From positions 1-20,908 of the forward strand of contig CAZPFL010000074.1 of NCBI GenBank assembly GCA_964585785.1: 20,908 nt of DNA. Direction: 5' to 3'. The notes beneath the pieces are model-generated. The model was not told where the DNA came from and made no database searches. It saw only the letters and a program-made list of their open reading frames with translations. This document shows, piece after piece, positions 1-7,846 of this stretch. Every line of letters begins with the position of its first letter. The first letter of the stretch is position 1. The DNA is from WHUA01 sp964585785. GTDB taxonomy: Bacteria > Pseudomonadota > Alphaproteobacteria > UBA8366. Made by a program: the position numbers and the translations under genes.

Positions 1-1
1 C

Positions 2-1051
2 CTACATTCCGAGCTCTTTGACCACGCCATATTCCTCGGCGAGCGCCTTGAGCTCCGCCCAGGTCTTGTCCTCGACATCGATGCCCGACTTGAGGTTGGC
101 CTGGGTACGCTTGTGCTCGATCTCGCCCGGATAATAGATCTCGTCGACGCCGATCGCCTTGGGCGTCTCCTTGAGATATTTCGCGAAATCGGTGACTTCC
201 TGCTTGAAGGTCGCGAGGTCGCGGAAGGCGTCGACCTTGAAGCACGCCATGAAGACGCCGTCGTTGTGCTTGCCGGATGGCTCCACGCCGAAACCGAGGC
301 CCGGCAGGATGCCGGAAAAGATCTCGATCATCGCCGACAGGCCATAGCCCTTGTGTCCCTCCGGCCCGCCGAGCGGCAGGATCACGCCGCCCTGCCGGAG
401 CGCGGCCGGATCGGTCGTCGCCCGGCCGTCCTTGTCGAGCACCCAGCCCTCCGGGATCGGCTTGCCGCGCGTCTGCGCGACCTTGAGCTTGCCGGCCGCC
501 GCCGCCGAGGTCGCCATGTCGATGAAGAACGGCCCGTCCAGGTTGGACGGCATGGCGATGCTGATCGGGTTGGTGCCGAGCCGCGGCACGCGCCCGCCGA
601 AGGGTGCCACCGTCTTGGGCGAGCGGCCGGAATCGGCGGTCATCATGCCGATCAGCCCCTCCTTCGACGCCATGATCGGGTAGTCGGCGACGCGGCCCAC
701 ATGGCTCTGGTAGTGGACGGTGGTCGCGGCGACGCCGTTTTTCTTCGCCTTCTCGATGGTGAGCTTCATCGCGCGCTCCGAGACCACGTAGCCGAAGCCC
801 CAGTTTCCGTTGATCACGGTCGTGCAGGGCGTCTCGCGCACGATCTCGAACTTGGCGCCCGGGACGATGTGCCCCTTCTTTACCCGGTCGATATAGACGG
901 GGATCTGGATGATCCCGTGCGAATCATGGCCCGCCAAATTCGCGCCGATGCTGTGCTTGGAAATGATGGCGGCGTCGTCGGCGCTGGCGCCGGCGCCGCG
1001 CAGCAGCGCAGCGGCAATCTTCTCTAACTTGTCGGCAGCAATCTTGGGCAT
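2..1051 (-). CDS. Ldh2 family (malate/L-lactate dehydrogenase-like) NAD(P)-dependent oxidoreductase
   Basis: This is a 349-residue cytosolic dehydrogenase of the Ldh2/MDH2 family, which covers malate, L-sulfolactate, ureidoglycolate and related 2-hydroxyacid or imine oxidoreductases with a non-Rossmann NAD(P) fold. Family landmarks seen are HDSHG (residues 42-46, with the proposed catalytic His45), a SHVGR segment (116-120) where relatives usually have NHFG, GTNPI (159-163), DMATS (178-182) and HKGYGLS (233-239). The length is normal for the family. The start is set by AGGAG nine bases upstream of the ATG; a longer frame to 1108 adds a charged, unconserved-looking extension and lacks this spacing. 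The stop (TAG) is at 2-4, so the gene is complete at the window edge. The substrate cannot be told from sequence, and no obvious operon partner is visible here. Confidence 0.88.
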   Translation of the reverse strand: MPKIAADKLEKIAAALLRGAGASADDAAIISKHSIGANLAGHDSHGIIQIPVYIDRVKKGHIVPGAKFEIVRETPCTTVINGNWGFGYVVSERAMKLTIEKAKKNGVAATTVHYQSHVGRVADYPIMASKEGLIGMMTADSGRSPKTVAPFGGRVPRLGTNPISIAMPSNLDGPFFIDMATSAAAAGKLKVAQTRGKPIPEGWVLDKDGRATTDPAALRQGGVILPLGGPEGHKGYGLSAMIEIFSGILPGLGFGVEPSGKHNDGVFMACFKVDAFRDLATFKQEVTDFAKYLKETPKAIGVDEIYYPGEIEHKRTQANLKSGIDVEDKTWAELKALAEEYGVVKELGM

Positions 1052-1161
1052 GTCCCCGGGCTCCTCTTTCAGGCGGTCGCGCGACAGGCGCAACCTTTTG
1101 GTAACCATTCTAAACGTATGACTTACACGGTCGCCGAGCGTCCCTTTCCAGCAAACCGCCC

Positions 1162-2994
1162 ATGGCCGGATCCGATAAGCGTAAACTCCTCATACCCTGG
1201 CTGATCATCTTCGGTCTGTGGGCAGTGTTGCACGGCGCACTGGCCGCGTCGGTCGCCTCTCGCGTGTTCGAGGGACGGCTGGCCGGCCCTGACGAGTATA
1301 TGCGCCTCGTCCGGGTGACCGAGCTTCGCGACGGCTCTGGATGGTACGACAGTGTCATAGAGCGAAGCAACGCGCCCTACGGCAGCACGATGCATTGGAC
1401 ACGGCCGCTGGACGTCCTGATCCTCGGCGGAGCCTACGCGCTCTCGCCGTTTCTGGGCGCCAAAGACGCGCTCTTCATATCGGGCGTCCTGATCTCGCCC
1501 CTGCTCGACCTGTTGATTTGCCTGGCCATGGCCTGGGCCGCCCTGCCGCTGTTCGGCCGCGACCGCTCGATCCTCGCCGCGTTGCTGGTGCTCATTCAGC
1601 CCAGCGTTCTGGCCTACTCCGCCGCCGGCCGCGCCGATCACCATACCCTTTTGTTCCTGCTGTTCGTCATCGCTCTCGGTGGAACAGTGCGGCTTTTGAG
1701 CCCGCGGCCGACGACCCGCGGCGCCCTGGCAGCCGGCATCGCCTACGGCATGGCGATCTGGGTGAGCGTCGAGATGACGCTGCTGGTCGCGCTCTGCCAG
1801 GCGACGACCGCCTTCGCCTGGGTCCGCTTCCGCGAGATCAAGGCGCGGCCGCAGCTTATCGCGGCCGCGGCCTTTCTCGCGACCATGCTGCTCGCGCTCG
1901 TCCTGGAGCACCCACCGTCGGCGCTTCTTGCGGTCGAGCTCGACCAAGTGTCGCTTCCCTTCGCGGTCATGGCGCTGCTCACCTGCGCGGTCTGGGGCAC
2001 GGCCCGGGCGACGGAGCGCCGGTATCCGGATCGCATCACCACGCCCGTTCGGCGGGCGATCCTGCTGGGCGCCGCCGGCGGCATCGGCGTCCTCATTCTC
2101 CTTGCGCTCTTCCCGCAGCTTCTCGCTGGTCCGCTCGCGGGCGTCGACCCGCGGATCATGCAGATCTGGGACGCGCACGTCACCGAGAACGCGTCGCTGC
2201 TGCCACGCAACCTGAAGATGGCCGGCAAATTCCTACTGCTCATCGGCGCTGTCGGGCCGTGCCTCGTCTACGCCGCGATCGTCGCCTGGCGCCGGCGAAA
2301 CGATCCGGACTCGCTCCCATGGACATTTCTCTCGATCCTGATCGCCGTCTATTTCGCCCTGGCGCTCGAGCTCGTCCGTGTCGCACCCTTCGCCGAGATC
2401 GCAAGCGTGCCGGTGCTGACGGTGATCACCGCCCGGCTCGGGACGTGGAGCGAGCACAGGAAGAACCGGCTGTTCCGGCTGCTCGCGACCGGCGCGACCG
2501 CGTTCCTCGCAATGTTCGGCAGCGTCGTCGCCGGCACCTGGCTGCTGACCATCTCGGCCGCGGCCTCGCCCCGCCATCACGGGCCGCAATGCCGGCTGAC
2601 GCACATCGCGCCTTTGCTGAACGACCCGGCCGGTCTCGGCGCAAAGCCACTGGTTATCGGGGCGCTGATCGATCGCGGCCCGGAAATCCTCTACCGCACC
2701 CGCGACTTGGTCGTCGGCACGCCTTACCACCGCAACGGCGCGGGAATCTGGGACAGCTACCGTCTCTTCGCCGCACCAAAGAATGCCGAGAGCCGGGCGA
2801 TCATCAATCGCCGCGGCATCGACCTACTGCTGATCTGTCCATCGAGCGCCGAGAAGCTTTTCTTCACCCGGCAGACGGGCAAAGACAATCTCTATACGCG
2901 GTTGCTCGACGGGAAGACGCCCGACTGGCTCGCCCAGGTGCCCATCGAGCCGGACCGCGCGGACGGCTACCGGCTCTATCGCGTCCTTCGCTGA
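1162..2994 (+). CDS. GT-C type membrane glycosyltransferase-like protein (STT3/PMT-like fold)
   Basis: This is a 610-residue polytopic membrane protein. The first hydrophobic helix (about 9-30) is followed by a loop carrying the acidic pair in PDEYMRL (Asp44, Glu45), then WTRP (79-82), and a second loop with GRADHHT (Asp159, His160, His161). Acidic residues in the first and second external loops are the hallmark of GT-C glycosyltransferases that use lipid-linked sugars, such as oligosaccharyltransferase STT3. About ten further hydrophobic stretches run to about residue 465, and the last ~145 residues look soluble, as in related proteins with a periplasmic C-terminal domain. I infer transfer of a lipid-linked sugar at the inner membrane; acceptor and donor are unknown. 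The ATG at 1162 has no clear ribosome binding site, so the start is the least certain part. The gene is divergent from the dehydrogenase with a 110-base gap, and no other glycan gene lies nearby. Confidence 0.72.
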   Translation: MAGSDKRKLLIPWLIIFGLWAVLHGALAASVASRVFEGRLAGPDEYMRLVRVTELRDGSGWYDSVIERSNAPYGSTMHWTRPLDVLILGGAYALSPFLGAKDALFISGVLISPLLDLLICLAMAWAALPLFGRDRSILAALLVLIQPSVLAYSAAGRADHHTLLFLLFVIALGGTVRLLSPRPTTRGALAAGIAYGMAIWVSVEMTLLVALCQATTAFAWVRFREIKARPQLIAAAAFLATMLLALVLEHPPSALLAVELDQVSLPFAVMALLTCAVWGTARATERRYPDRITTPVRRAILLGAAGGIGVLILLALFPQLLAGPLAGVDPRIMQIWDAHVTENASLLPRNLKMAGKFLLLIGAVGPCLVYAAIVAWRRRNDPDSLPWTFLSILIAVYFALALELVRVAPFAEIASVPVLTVITARLGTWSEHRKNRLFRLLATGATAFLAMFGSVVAGTWLLTISAAASPRHHGPQCRLTHIAPLLNDPAGLGAKPLVIGALIDRGPEILYRTRDLVVGTPYHRNGAGIWDSYRLFAAPKNAESRAIINRRGIDLLLICPSSAEKLFFTRQTGKDNLYTRLLDGKTPDWLAQVPIEPDRADGYRLYRVLR

Positions 2995-3001
2995 CCGCCC
3001 A

Positions 3002-3541
3002 TCAACTCTTGCGCTGCTTGTCGAAACGCTGGACGAGGTGGTGGATGAGATCGAGCACCCGCGCTTCCGCCTTTGTCACGTTTCGCCCGTCGGCGACAGT
3101 GTAGATAGTGGTTTCCACCGCGAAGGCGCCAACCTGATAAAGGCTGACGGGAAATGCGCCCAGCCGATCGACCGCATGGCGCACCGCCGGATTGTCGGTG
3201 ACGATGTTTTCCGCCCGCAGCGTCGTTCGGAAATCCAGGCTCACGTCGATCGCGCACTGGGTATTCAGAACGCCGTAATTGATGGCGCCGACTTCCAGAT
3301 CGACCTGGATAATACTGCCGTCGGTCTTACGCACACCGATCGCGTCCAAGTCCTTGCGCAGCGTGCGCTCGAACGGCTCCGTGCTCTCGAACCCGCACTT
3401 CTTCGCGTTCTTCGTGAAATTCACCGTGAGCTTGTAGTAGCCGGTGATTTCCTTCGCCGCGCTCTCTGCAAAGGCGGGTTCGGCGGCAAGAAGAACGAGC
3501 GACGCCGCCAGCAGCGCCGCGCAGCGCATAATCCGAAACAT
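3002..3541 (-). CDS. Small secreted (periplasmic) protein of unknown function
   Basis: I do not recognise this 179-residue protein. It starts with a typical Sec signal peptide: MFRIMR, a hydrophobic core (about 7-20) and a probable cleavage after AFA near residue 25. The mature part is about 155 residues, soluble and mixed alpha/beta in character, with two cysteines (in KKCGF and NTQCAID) that could form one disulfide in the periplasm. No lipobox and no membrane helix follow the signal. Two in-frame ATGs occur six bases apart. AGGAG sits only two bases from the first but eight from the second, so the second (3541) is chosen. The stop is seven bases beyond the stop of the convergent glycosyltransferase-like gene. 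Third-position GC is high like its neighbours, which supports real coding. Confidence 0.72.
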   Translation of the reverse strand: MFRIMRCAALLAASLVLLAAEPAFAESAAKEITGYYKLTVNFTKNAKKCGFESTEPFERTLRKDLDAIGVRKTDGSIIQVDLEVGAINYGVLNTQCAIDVSLDFRTTLRAENIVTDNPAVRHAVDRLGAFPVSLYQVGAFAVETTIYTVADGRNVTKAEARVLDLIHHLVQRFDKQRKS

Positions 3542-3549
3542 GGTCATCT

Positions 3550-3554
3550 CTCCT
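3550..3554 (-). promoter_or_regulatory. Ribosome binding site deciding the start of the small secreted protein
   Basis: AGGAG on the minus strand. It is two bases from the upstream ATG (3547) and eight bases from the ATG at 3541, so normal spacing favours the downstream start. Confidence 0.6.
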
Positions 3555-3713
3555 GCGTTATAAGTCCGGACGGAGGCGGGGTCTCCCCTGTCTCACCATT
3601 GCATTGACGCCTCAGATTAGTCATTTGTTCCCAGACAGCCCGGATATCGGCCGTCGGACCGGCGGATGCAGGGCGTGCGACGCCCGCAGAAGTGCGTTTC
3701 AGGAGGCCATTTG

Positions 3714-4733
3714 ATGAGATTTCGCAAGATCATGGTGCTCACCGGCGATCATGGCCTGCCGGACCCGACCAAGCGCGGCGCCCACTACAATCCGGAAGAC
3801 ATGGTCACGCATGAGGCGATGAAGCACGCCTTTGCGAGCCTGCCCGGATACGACTTCACCTTCCTGTCCGATCATGCGGCCTTCATGGAGCAGCTGGAGG
3901 CCGATCCGCCGGACCTCGTGGTGAATTTCTGCGATACCGGCCTCAAGAACGTGCCGGCGCACGAGCTCCATATCCCGGCGCATCTCGAAATCCTGGGCAT
4001 TCCCTATACCGGCGCGCCGCCGGCGGCGATGGTGATCTGTTTCGACAAGGCCATCGTCCGCCTCGTCGCGCAGTCGCTCGGCGTCGCCGTCCCCGCCGAG
4101 GCCTTCATCGCCTGGGACGCGCCGCTCGACGCCTTGCCAAGCATTTATCCCGCCTTGATCAAGCCGAACACCGCGGACGGCAGCGTCGGCATCACCAAGG
4201 ACGCGGTGGTTCACACTGCGGACGAGGCGTGCGCCTACCTCACCTGGCTTCGGAAGACGCTGCCGGGGCAGGATGCGCTGATCCAGGAATACCTCCCCGG
4301 CCCGGAATACGGCGTCGGCCTGATCGGCAACCCGGACACAGGGCTTACAGCCCTGCCGCCGCTGGAGGTGGATTTCAGCGGCCTGCCGGAAGGGCTCAAC
4401 CCGATCCTGTCCTACGAATCGAAGGCGATCCCGGATTCGCCCTACTGGACCGAGATCAAGTTCAAACAGGCCGTGATCGAGCCGCCGGTCCAGACCGCCA
4501 TGGTCGCCGCCGCGAAAACCCTATTCCGCCGCCTGTCGCTCCGCGATTACGGCCGCTTCGATTTCCGGCGCGGCGCCGACGGCACGCTGAAGCTGATGGA
4601 GGTCAACCCCAACCCGGCCTGGGCGAATGACGGTAAGCTCGCCTTCATGGCGGGTTTCGCGGGCATCGCCTATCGCGACATGCTGCGCATGATCCTGGAG
4701 GCCGCGATCGCCCGGCTGCAACCGCGCGGCTGA
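3714..4733 (+). CDS. ATP-grasp ligase, D-alanine-D-alanine ligase-like, atypical
   Basis: This is a 339-residue ATP-grasp enzyme related to D-Ala-D-Ala ligases, which join a carboxylate to an amine with ATP. The ATP-binding and metal-binding framework is visible: Lys111 (DKAIV), Lys150 in LIKPN, the small flexible loop GSVGI (156-160), Glu192 in the QEYLPGPE segment, Arg281 and Asp283 in RFDF, and Glu296, Asn298 and Asn300 in MEVNPNP. The N-terminal substrate region differs from a normal Ddl, beginning LTGDHGLPDPTKRG without the usual glycine/Ser-Glu motif. At the place where Ddl has Lys-Tyr, this protein reads SKAI (236-239), so the catalytic tyrosine seems absent. I therefore doubt a peptidoglycan role and call it a Ddl-like ligase of unknown acceptor. 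A perfect AGGAGG seven bases upstream fixes the ATG; the longer upstream frame is discarded. It converges on the CocE-type hydrolase with three bases between stops. Confidence 0.82.
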   Translation: MRFRKIMVLTGDHGLPDPTKRGAHYNPEDMVTHEAMKHAFASLPGYDFTFLSDHAAFMEQLEADPPDLVVNFCDTGLKNVPAHELHIPAHLEILGIPYTGAPPAAMVICFDKAIVRLVAQSLGVAVPAEAFIAWDAPLDALPSIYPALIKPNTADGSVGITKDAVVHTADEACAYLTWLRKTLPGQDALIQEYLPGPEYGVGLIGNPDTGLTALPPLEVDFSGLPEGLNPILSYESKAIPDSPYWTEIKFKQAVIEPPVQTAMVAAAKTLFRRLSLRDYGRFDFRRGADGTLKLMEVNPNPAWANDGKLAFMAGFAGIAYRDMLRMILEAAIARLQPRG

Positions 4734-4736
4734 CCC

Positions 4737-6791
4737 TCACACCAGACGCCGCGGCACCGACAGATTCCAGACCCGGCGGTCGAACAGCGTGTCGCCTTCG
4801 AAGGCTTCGACGTCGCCCGAGAACTGAAACAGCTCGGCGGTGGCGGTGAGCCGGGTCCGCGATTCGACCCGCACCGACCAGTCGTCCCGCCGCATCACCA
4901 TGCGCTGGGACAGCTCCACGCGGGCCGACAAGGGGTCGTTCTCTACGATGCTGAAATACTTGTTGAAGGTGTAGCCCAGGTCGAGATTGATCTCCTCGAT
5001 GCGGGCCAGCGACGCGCCGCCAAGCTCGCCGCCGTCGCTGACCAGGCTGTAAACGGTTTCGTTCGTAGCGAGATCGATCTCGAGGCTGCGCTTCAGCGGC
5101 AGGCGCCGCAACGTCTTCTGCGCGCTGGCCGGCGCCGCTTCCGGCGCTTCGAAGGGCCGCAGGCGCTTGTCCTTGGGCGACGGCGGCCGCACCGGCAGGG
5201 TCAGCACGCCCGTGCCCGTGCGCATGGTCAGGATGGGCGCTTCCGGCGACGGCCAGGCGATGGGCCAATAGCTCGACGAGATCGAGAGCCGCATGCGGCT
5301 TCCGGCCGGAAACGCATGCGCGATGTCGTTGAGCTGCACGCGCACCGGGTGCCAGCGCCCGGGGCGAAGCGGCGACGGCTTGCCGTGACTCCGGCGATGG
5401 GTAAGGTTCAGCAACCCATAGCAGACCCGCGTCGCCGCGCCGTCGGCGGCCACGTCGCTGAGACGCACGGCGATGAGCGCGACGGGCTTGTCGGATTTGA
5501 TCTCGAGCGTGACCGTGGGGGCGCCGAGAATCTCCACCCGCTCGGGCAGCGGATCGCTGTCGAACACCACGGAGCCGCCGTCGTCCGGCCGCTGGTCGCG
5601 CGGCATCTCCCCCTCGGTGCCGAAGGCGCACCACTCGCCGGCCCTGAGCCCCGTGGTCTGCGGCGAAGAGAAGGAGATCTCCGTCTCGTTGGCCGGCCGC
5701 GCGGACAGATGGCCGGGATTGAGATAGCGCCGCATGGTGCGGATTCGCGACGACGGCCAGCAATCCTCCGCGACCCAGCGTCCCGGCCGCTCCTGATAGG
5801 TCGGCTGCGGCGGCACGCTTTCCTGCATCCAGACGCGATAGGCCGGCTCGTCCATGATCCCGGTCTCGACGTCCTTGAGCCAGTGCGACCACCAGCGCAC
5901 CGCCTCCTGCAGGAAGCCGATCGACGGGCCCGGCGTGGCGTCGTGCGGAAAGACATGCGCCCAGGGGCCGATCAGCCCCTTCTTCGGGCAATCGAGATTG
6001 GCCAGCAGCCGCGGCACCGCGTTGCTGTAGGCATCCGCCCATCCGCCAATCGCGTAGACGGCGCAGCCGATGCGGCCGTAGTTCTCGCAGACCGAGCCGT
6101 GCCGCCAGTAGTCGTCGCGCCAGGGATGGCTCATCCAGGTGACCGGGAAGGGCTCGAGCGCCTCCAGCCGCTCACGCCACATGTCGCGCCAGCGTTCGCC
6201 GACGATTTCCGGGTCCGGCGGATAGGCGCTGTAGAGCGTCAGGATCGAGCCCCACTGCATGTTCTCGTTGAGCAGGCAGCCGCCCATGTAGTGCGCGTCG
6301 TCCGCATAGCGGTCGTCGGTGGAGCAAAGTGTGATGATCGCCTTAAGCGCGGGCGGGCGCAGCGCCGCGACCTGGAGCGCGTTGAAGCCGCCCCAGGAAA
6401 TTCCCATCATGCCGACCTTGCCGCTGCACCAGGGCTGCGCCGCGATCCAGGCGATGGTTTCGAGCGCGTCGTCGAGCTCCTGCTGCGAATACTCGTCGTG
6501 TAGCACGCCGTCGGAATCGCCCGATCCGCGGATATCGACCCTGAGGCTGGCGAAGCCCTTGGCCGCGAAATAGCGGTGGATCGGCTCGTCGCGGGCGCGC
6601 ATGAAGTCGCGCTTGCGGTAGGGAATGTATTCGAGGATCGCGGGGACCGGCTCGGTCTCCGCCGAAGCCGGCAGCCAGACCCGGGCGGCGATCCGGCAGC
6701 CGTCCGACATCGGGATCCAGATATTCTCGATTTCCTGGACGCCGTCGAGCGAGATGCCGCCGTTTCCTTCGTTGCCGGGCTGCGTGTCCAT
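4737..6791 (-). CDS. CocE/NonD (X-Pro dipeptidyl-peptidase S15) family serine hydrolase
   Basis: This is a 684-residue alpha/beta hydrolase of the CocE/NonD and S15 type, a family that cleaves esters or acyl-amide/peptide bonds. The N-terminal domain has RVDIRGSGDS (84-93), the nucleophile elbow GISWGG (Ser132), GWAD (Asp253) and GPWAH (His279), which together give a complete Ser-Asp-His triad. From about residue 400 the sequence fits the jelly-roll C-terminal domain of this family (PLPERVEILGAP, then a beta-rich region). No signal peptide is seen, so it should act in the cytoplasm. The ATG directly abuts the stop of the upstream gene (TGAATG) and has no independent Shine-Dalgarno, so translation is probably coupled. 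At 684 residues it is longer than cocaine esterase (about 570), with an extra C-terminal segment. The substrate is unknown; the neighbouring ATP-grasp genes make an amide or acylated amino acid plausible, by inference only. Confidence 0.88.
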   Translation of the reverse strand: MDTQPGNEGNGGISLDGVQEIENIWIPMSDGCRIAARVWLPASAETEPVPAILEYIPYRKRDFMRARDEPIHRYFAAKGFASLRVDIRGSGDSDGVLHDEYSQQELDDALETIAWIAAQPWCSGKVGMMGISWGGFNALQVAALRPPALKAIITLCSTDDRYADDAHYMGGCLLNENMQWGSILTLYSAYPPDPEIVGERWRDMWRERLEALEPFPVTWMSHPWRDDYWRHGSVCENYGRIGCAVYAIGGWADAYSNAVPRLLANLDCPKKGLIGPWAHVFPHDATPGPSIGFLQEAVRWWSHWLKDVETGIMDEPAYRVWMQESVPPQPTYQERPGRWVAEDCWPSSRIRTMRRYLNPGHLSARPANETEISFSSPQTTGLRAGEWCAFGTEGEMPRDQRPDDGGSVVFDSDPLPERVEILGAPTVTLEIKSDKPVALIAVRLSDVAADGAATRVCYGLLNLTHRRSHGKPSPLRPGRWHPVRVQLNDIAHAFPAGSRMRLSISSSYWPIAWPSPEAPILTMRTGTGVLTLPVRPPSPKDKRLRPFEAPEAAPASAQKTLRRLPLKRSLEIDLATNETVYSLVSDGGELGGASLARIEEINLDLGYTFNKYFSIVENDPLSARVELSQRMVMRRDDWSVRVESRTRLTATAELFQFSGDVEAFEGDTLFDRRVWNLSVPRRLV

Positions 6792-7754
6792 TCAGCGAGC
6801 CGATCCGGCCGCGGCGCCCGGCCGGCGCTTACGCTGCTGCACGAGCTGCTGGGTCGACCAGTAGCTGAGCGCCAGCCGCGCCCGCAGCTTGATGCCGGTG
6901 TCGAGATCCCAGCAATTGACGATGGCGAGGCGAAAGCCGCCGGGCGGCATCGAATGCGCCCGCGGCGGCTTGTCCTCGTGGAAGGTTATCTGGACGCTCG
7001 AGACGCCCGGCGTCTGCAGCAGCTCCTCGACCAGTTCGCGCGGCGGGTGGCGATACTGGATATTGTGTGCGCCGAACAGCACGACGCTGTAGCCGTCGCG
7101 CCGGTCTTCGTCGGCGAATTCCCATTCGCCCTTCGCATAGAGGCGCACCAGCGCGTCTAGCCAGCCCTTGCCGTAGAGGTCCGGCCATTGATCCGAAAAC
7201 CGCAGATGCGCCTCGATGATGCGCGCGTCGATCGTCTCGAAATTGACCATGCCGGTATAGCCGGCCATGTGGCGGCGCAACCACGCGCCGCAATAATCCT
7301 CGATCTCCGGCCGCGCCGCGCCGAGCACGGTCCAGTAGTCGAACATGCCGTCGCCAATGGCTTTGCCGACGACATGGCGCCACCACTTCGCCTCGCCCTT
7401 CACCACCGCGACGTCGCTGCTGACATGCTCGCCGTCCAGCAGCGCCATCCACATATGGCCGGGCCGCTGGTTGTACTGATATTCCTTCGCGGTCCGCAGG
7501 ATGCGGCTGCCGGCGCCCATCCCGCGCATGTTGTAGATCGGCTTGCTGAACACCGGGAAGGTCTCCGGCTCCAGTCCGTGCGGGCCGTTGGCGAGACCCT
7601 GCGAGTCGGCGATCATCATCTTGTTGTAGATCCAGCGGTATTCGGGAAAGAGCTGGTACGCGTCGCCGTCTTCCGTCGGAATGAATAGCTCGTCCGGGCA
7701 GGCGACATGCTCGAAATATTGCATGCGCCACGGATCGCGCTCGACAATGGGCAT
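6792..7754 (-). CDS. Conserved uncharacterised protein with degenerate ATP-grasp signatures
   Basis: This is a 320-residue cytosolic protein with no function I can name. Several segments look like an ATP-grasp fold: SKPIYNMRGMG (70-80) resembles the ATP-binding lysine and glycine loop (Lys71), and GMVNFET followed by IIEAHLRF (168-186) resembles the VN-x-E ... EINPR motif of carbamoyl-phosphate-synthetase-type ATP-grasp domains. In that motif the usual metal-binding Asn after Glu181 is replaced by His183. The protein is rich in Trp, Tyr and Met. A clean GAAGGGG five bases before ATG supports the start at 7754. It is the first gene of a two-gene operon and is translationally coupled to the CocE-type hydrolase. 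The basic, low-complexity tail (KRRPGAAAG) is probably disordered. Alternatives are a catalytically dead ATP-grasp or an unrelated fold; I hold the fold call at about even odds, while the gene itself is secure. Confidence 0.6.
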   Translation of the reverse strand: MPIVERDPWRMQYFEHVACPDELFIPTEDGDAYQLFPEYRWIYNKMMIADSQGLANGPHGLEPETFPVFSKPIYNMRGMGAGSRILRTAKEYQYNQRPGHMWMALLDGEHVSSDVAVVKGEAKWWRHVVGKAIGDGMFDYWTVLGAARPEIEDYCGAWLRRHMAGYTGMVNFETIDARIIEAHLRFSDQWPDLYGKGWLDALVRLYAKGEWEFADEDRRDGYSVVLFGAHNIQYRHPPRELVEELLQTPGVSSVQITFHEDKPPRAHSMPPGGFRLAIVNCWDLDTGIKLRARLALSYWSTQQLVQQRKRRPGAAAGSAR

Positions 7755-7846
7755 ATGGTCCCCTTCAGTTGCGGAATCCGAAGGGTGCTAAGGTACAGGA
7801 ACCCGAAAACGGGCTCCATAGCGAGTTTGGCCGTCGGGAGGAGGGC

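Noticed and set aside
1341..3104. 587-residue plus-strand frame overlapping the GT-C gene in another frame
   Set aside because: It is Arg/Pro/Ala-rich and without hydrophobic helices or motifs; the GT-C frame fits a membrane protein far better.
4645..6042. 465-residue minus-strand frame inside the CocE-type hydrolase
   Set aside because: It is same-strand but out of frame with the hydrolase, which carries an intact Ser-Asp-His triad and C-terminal domain.
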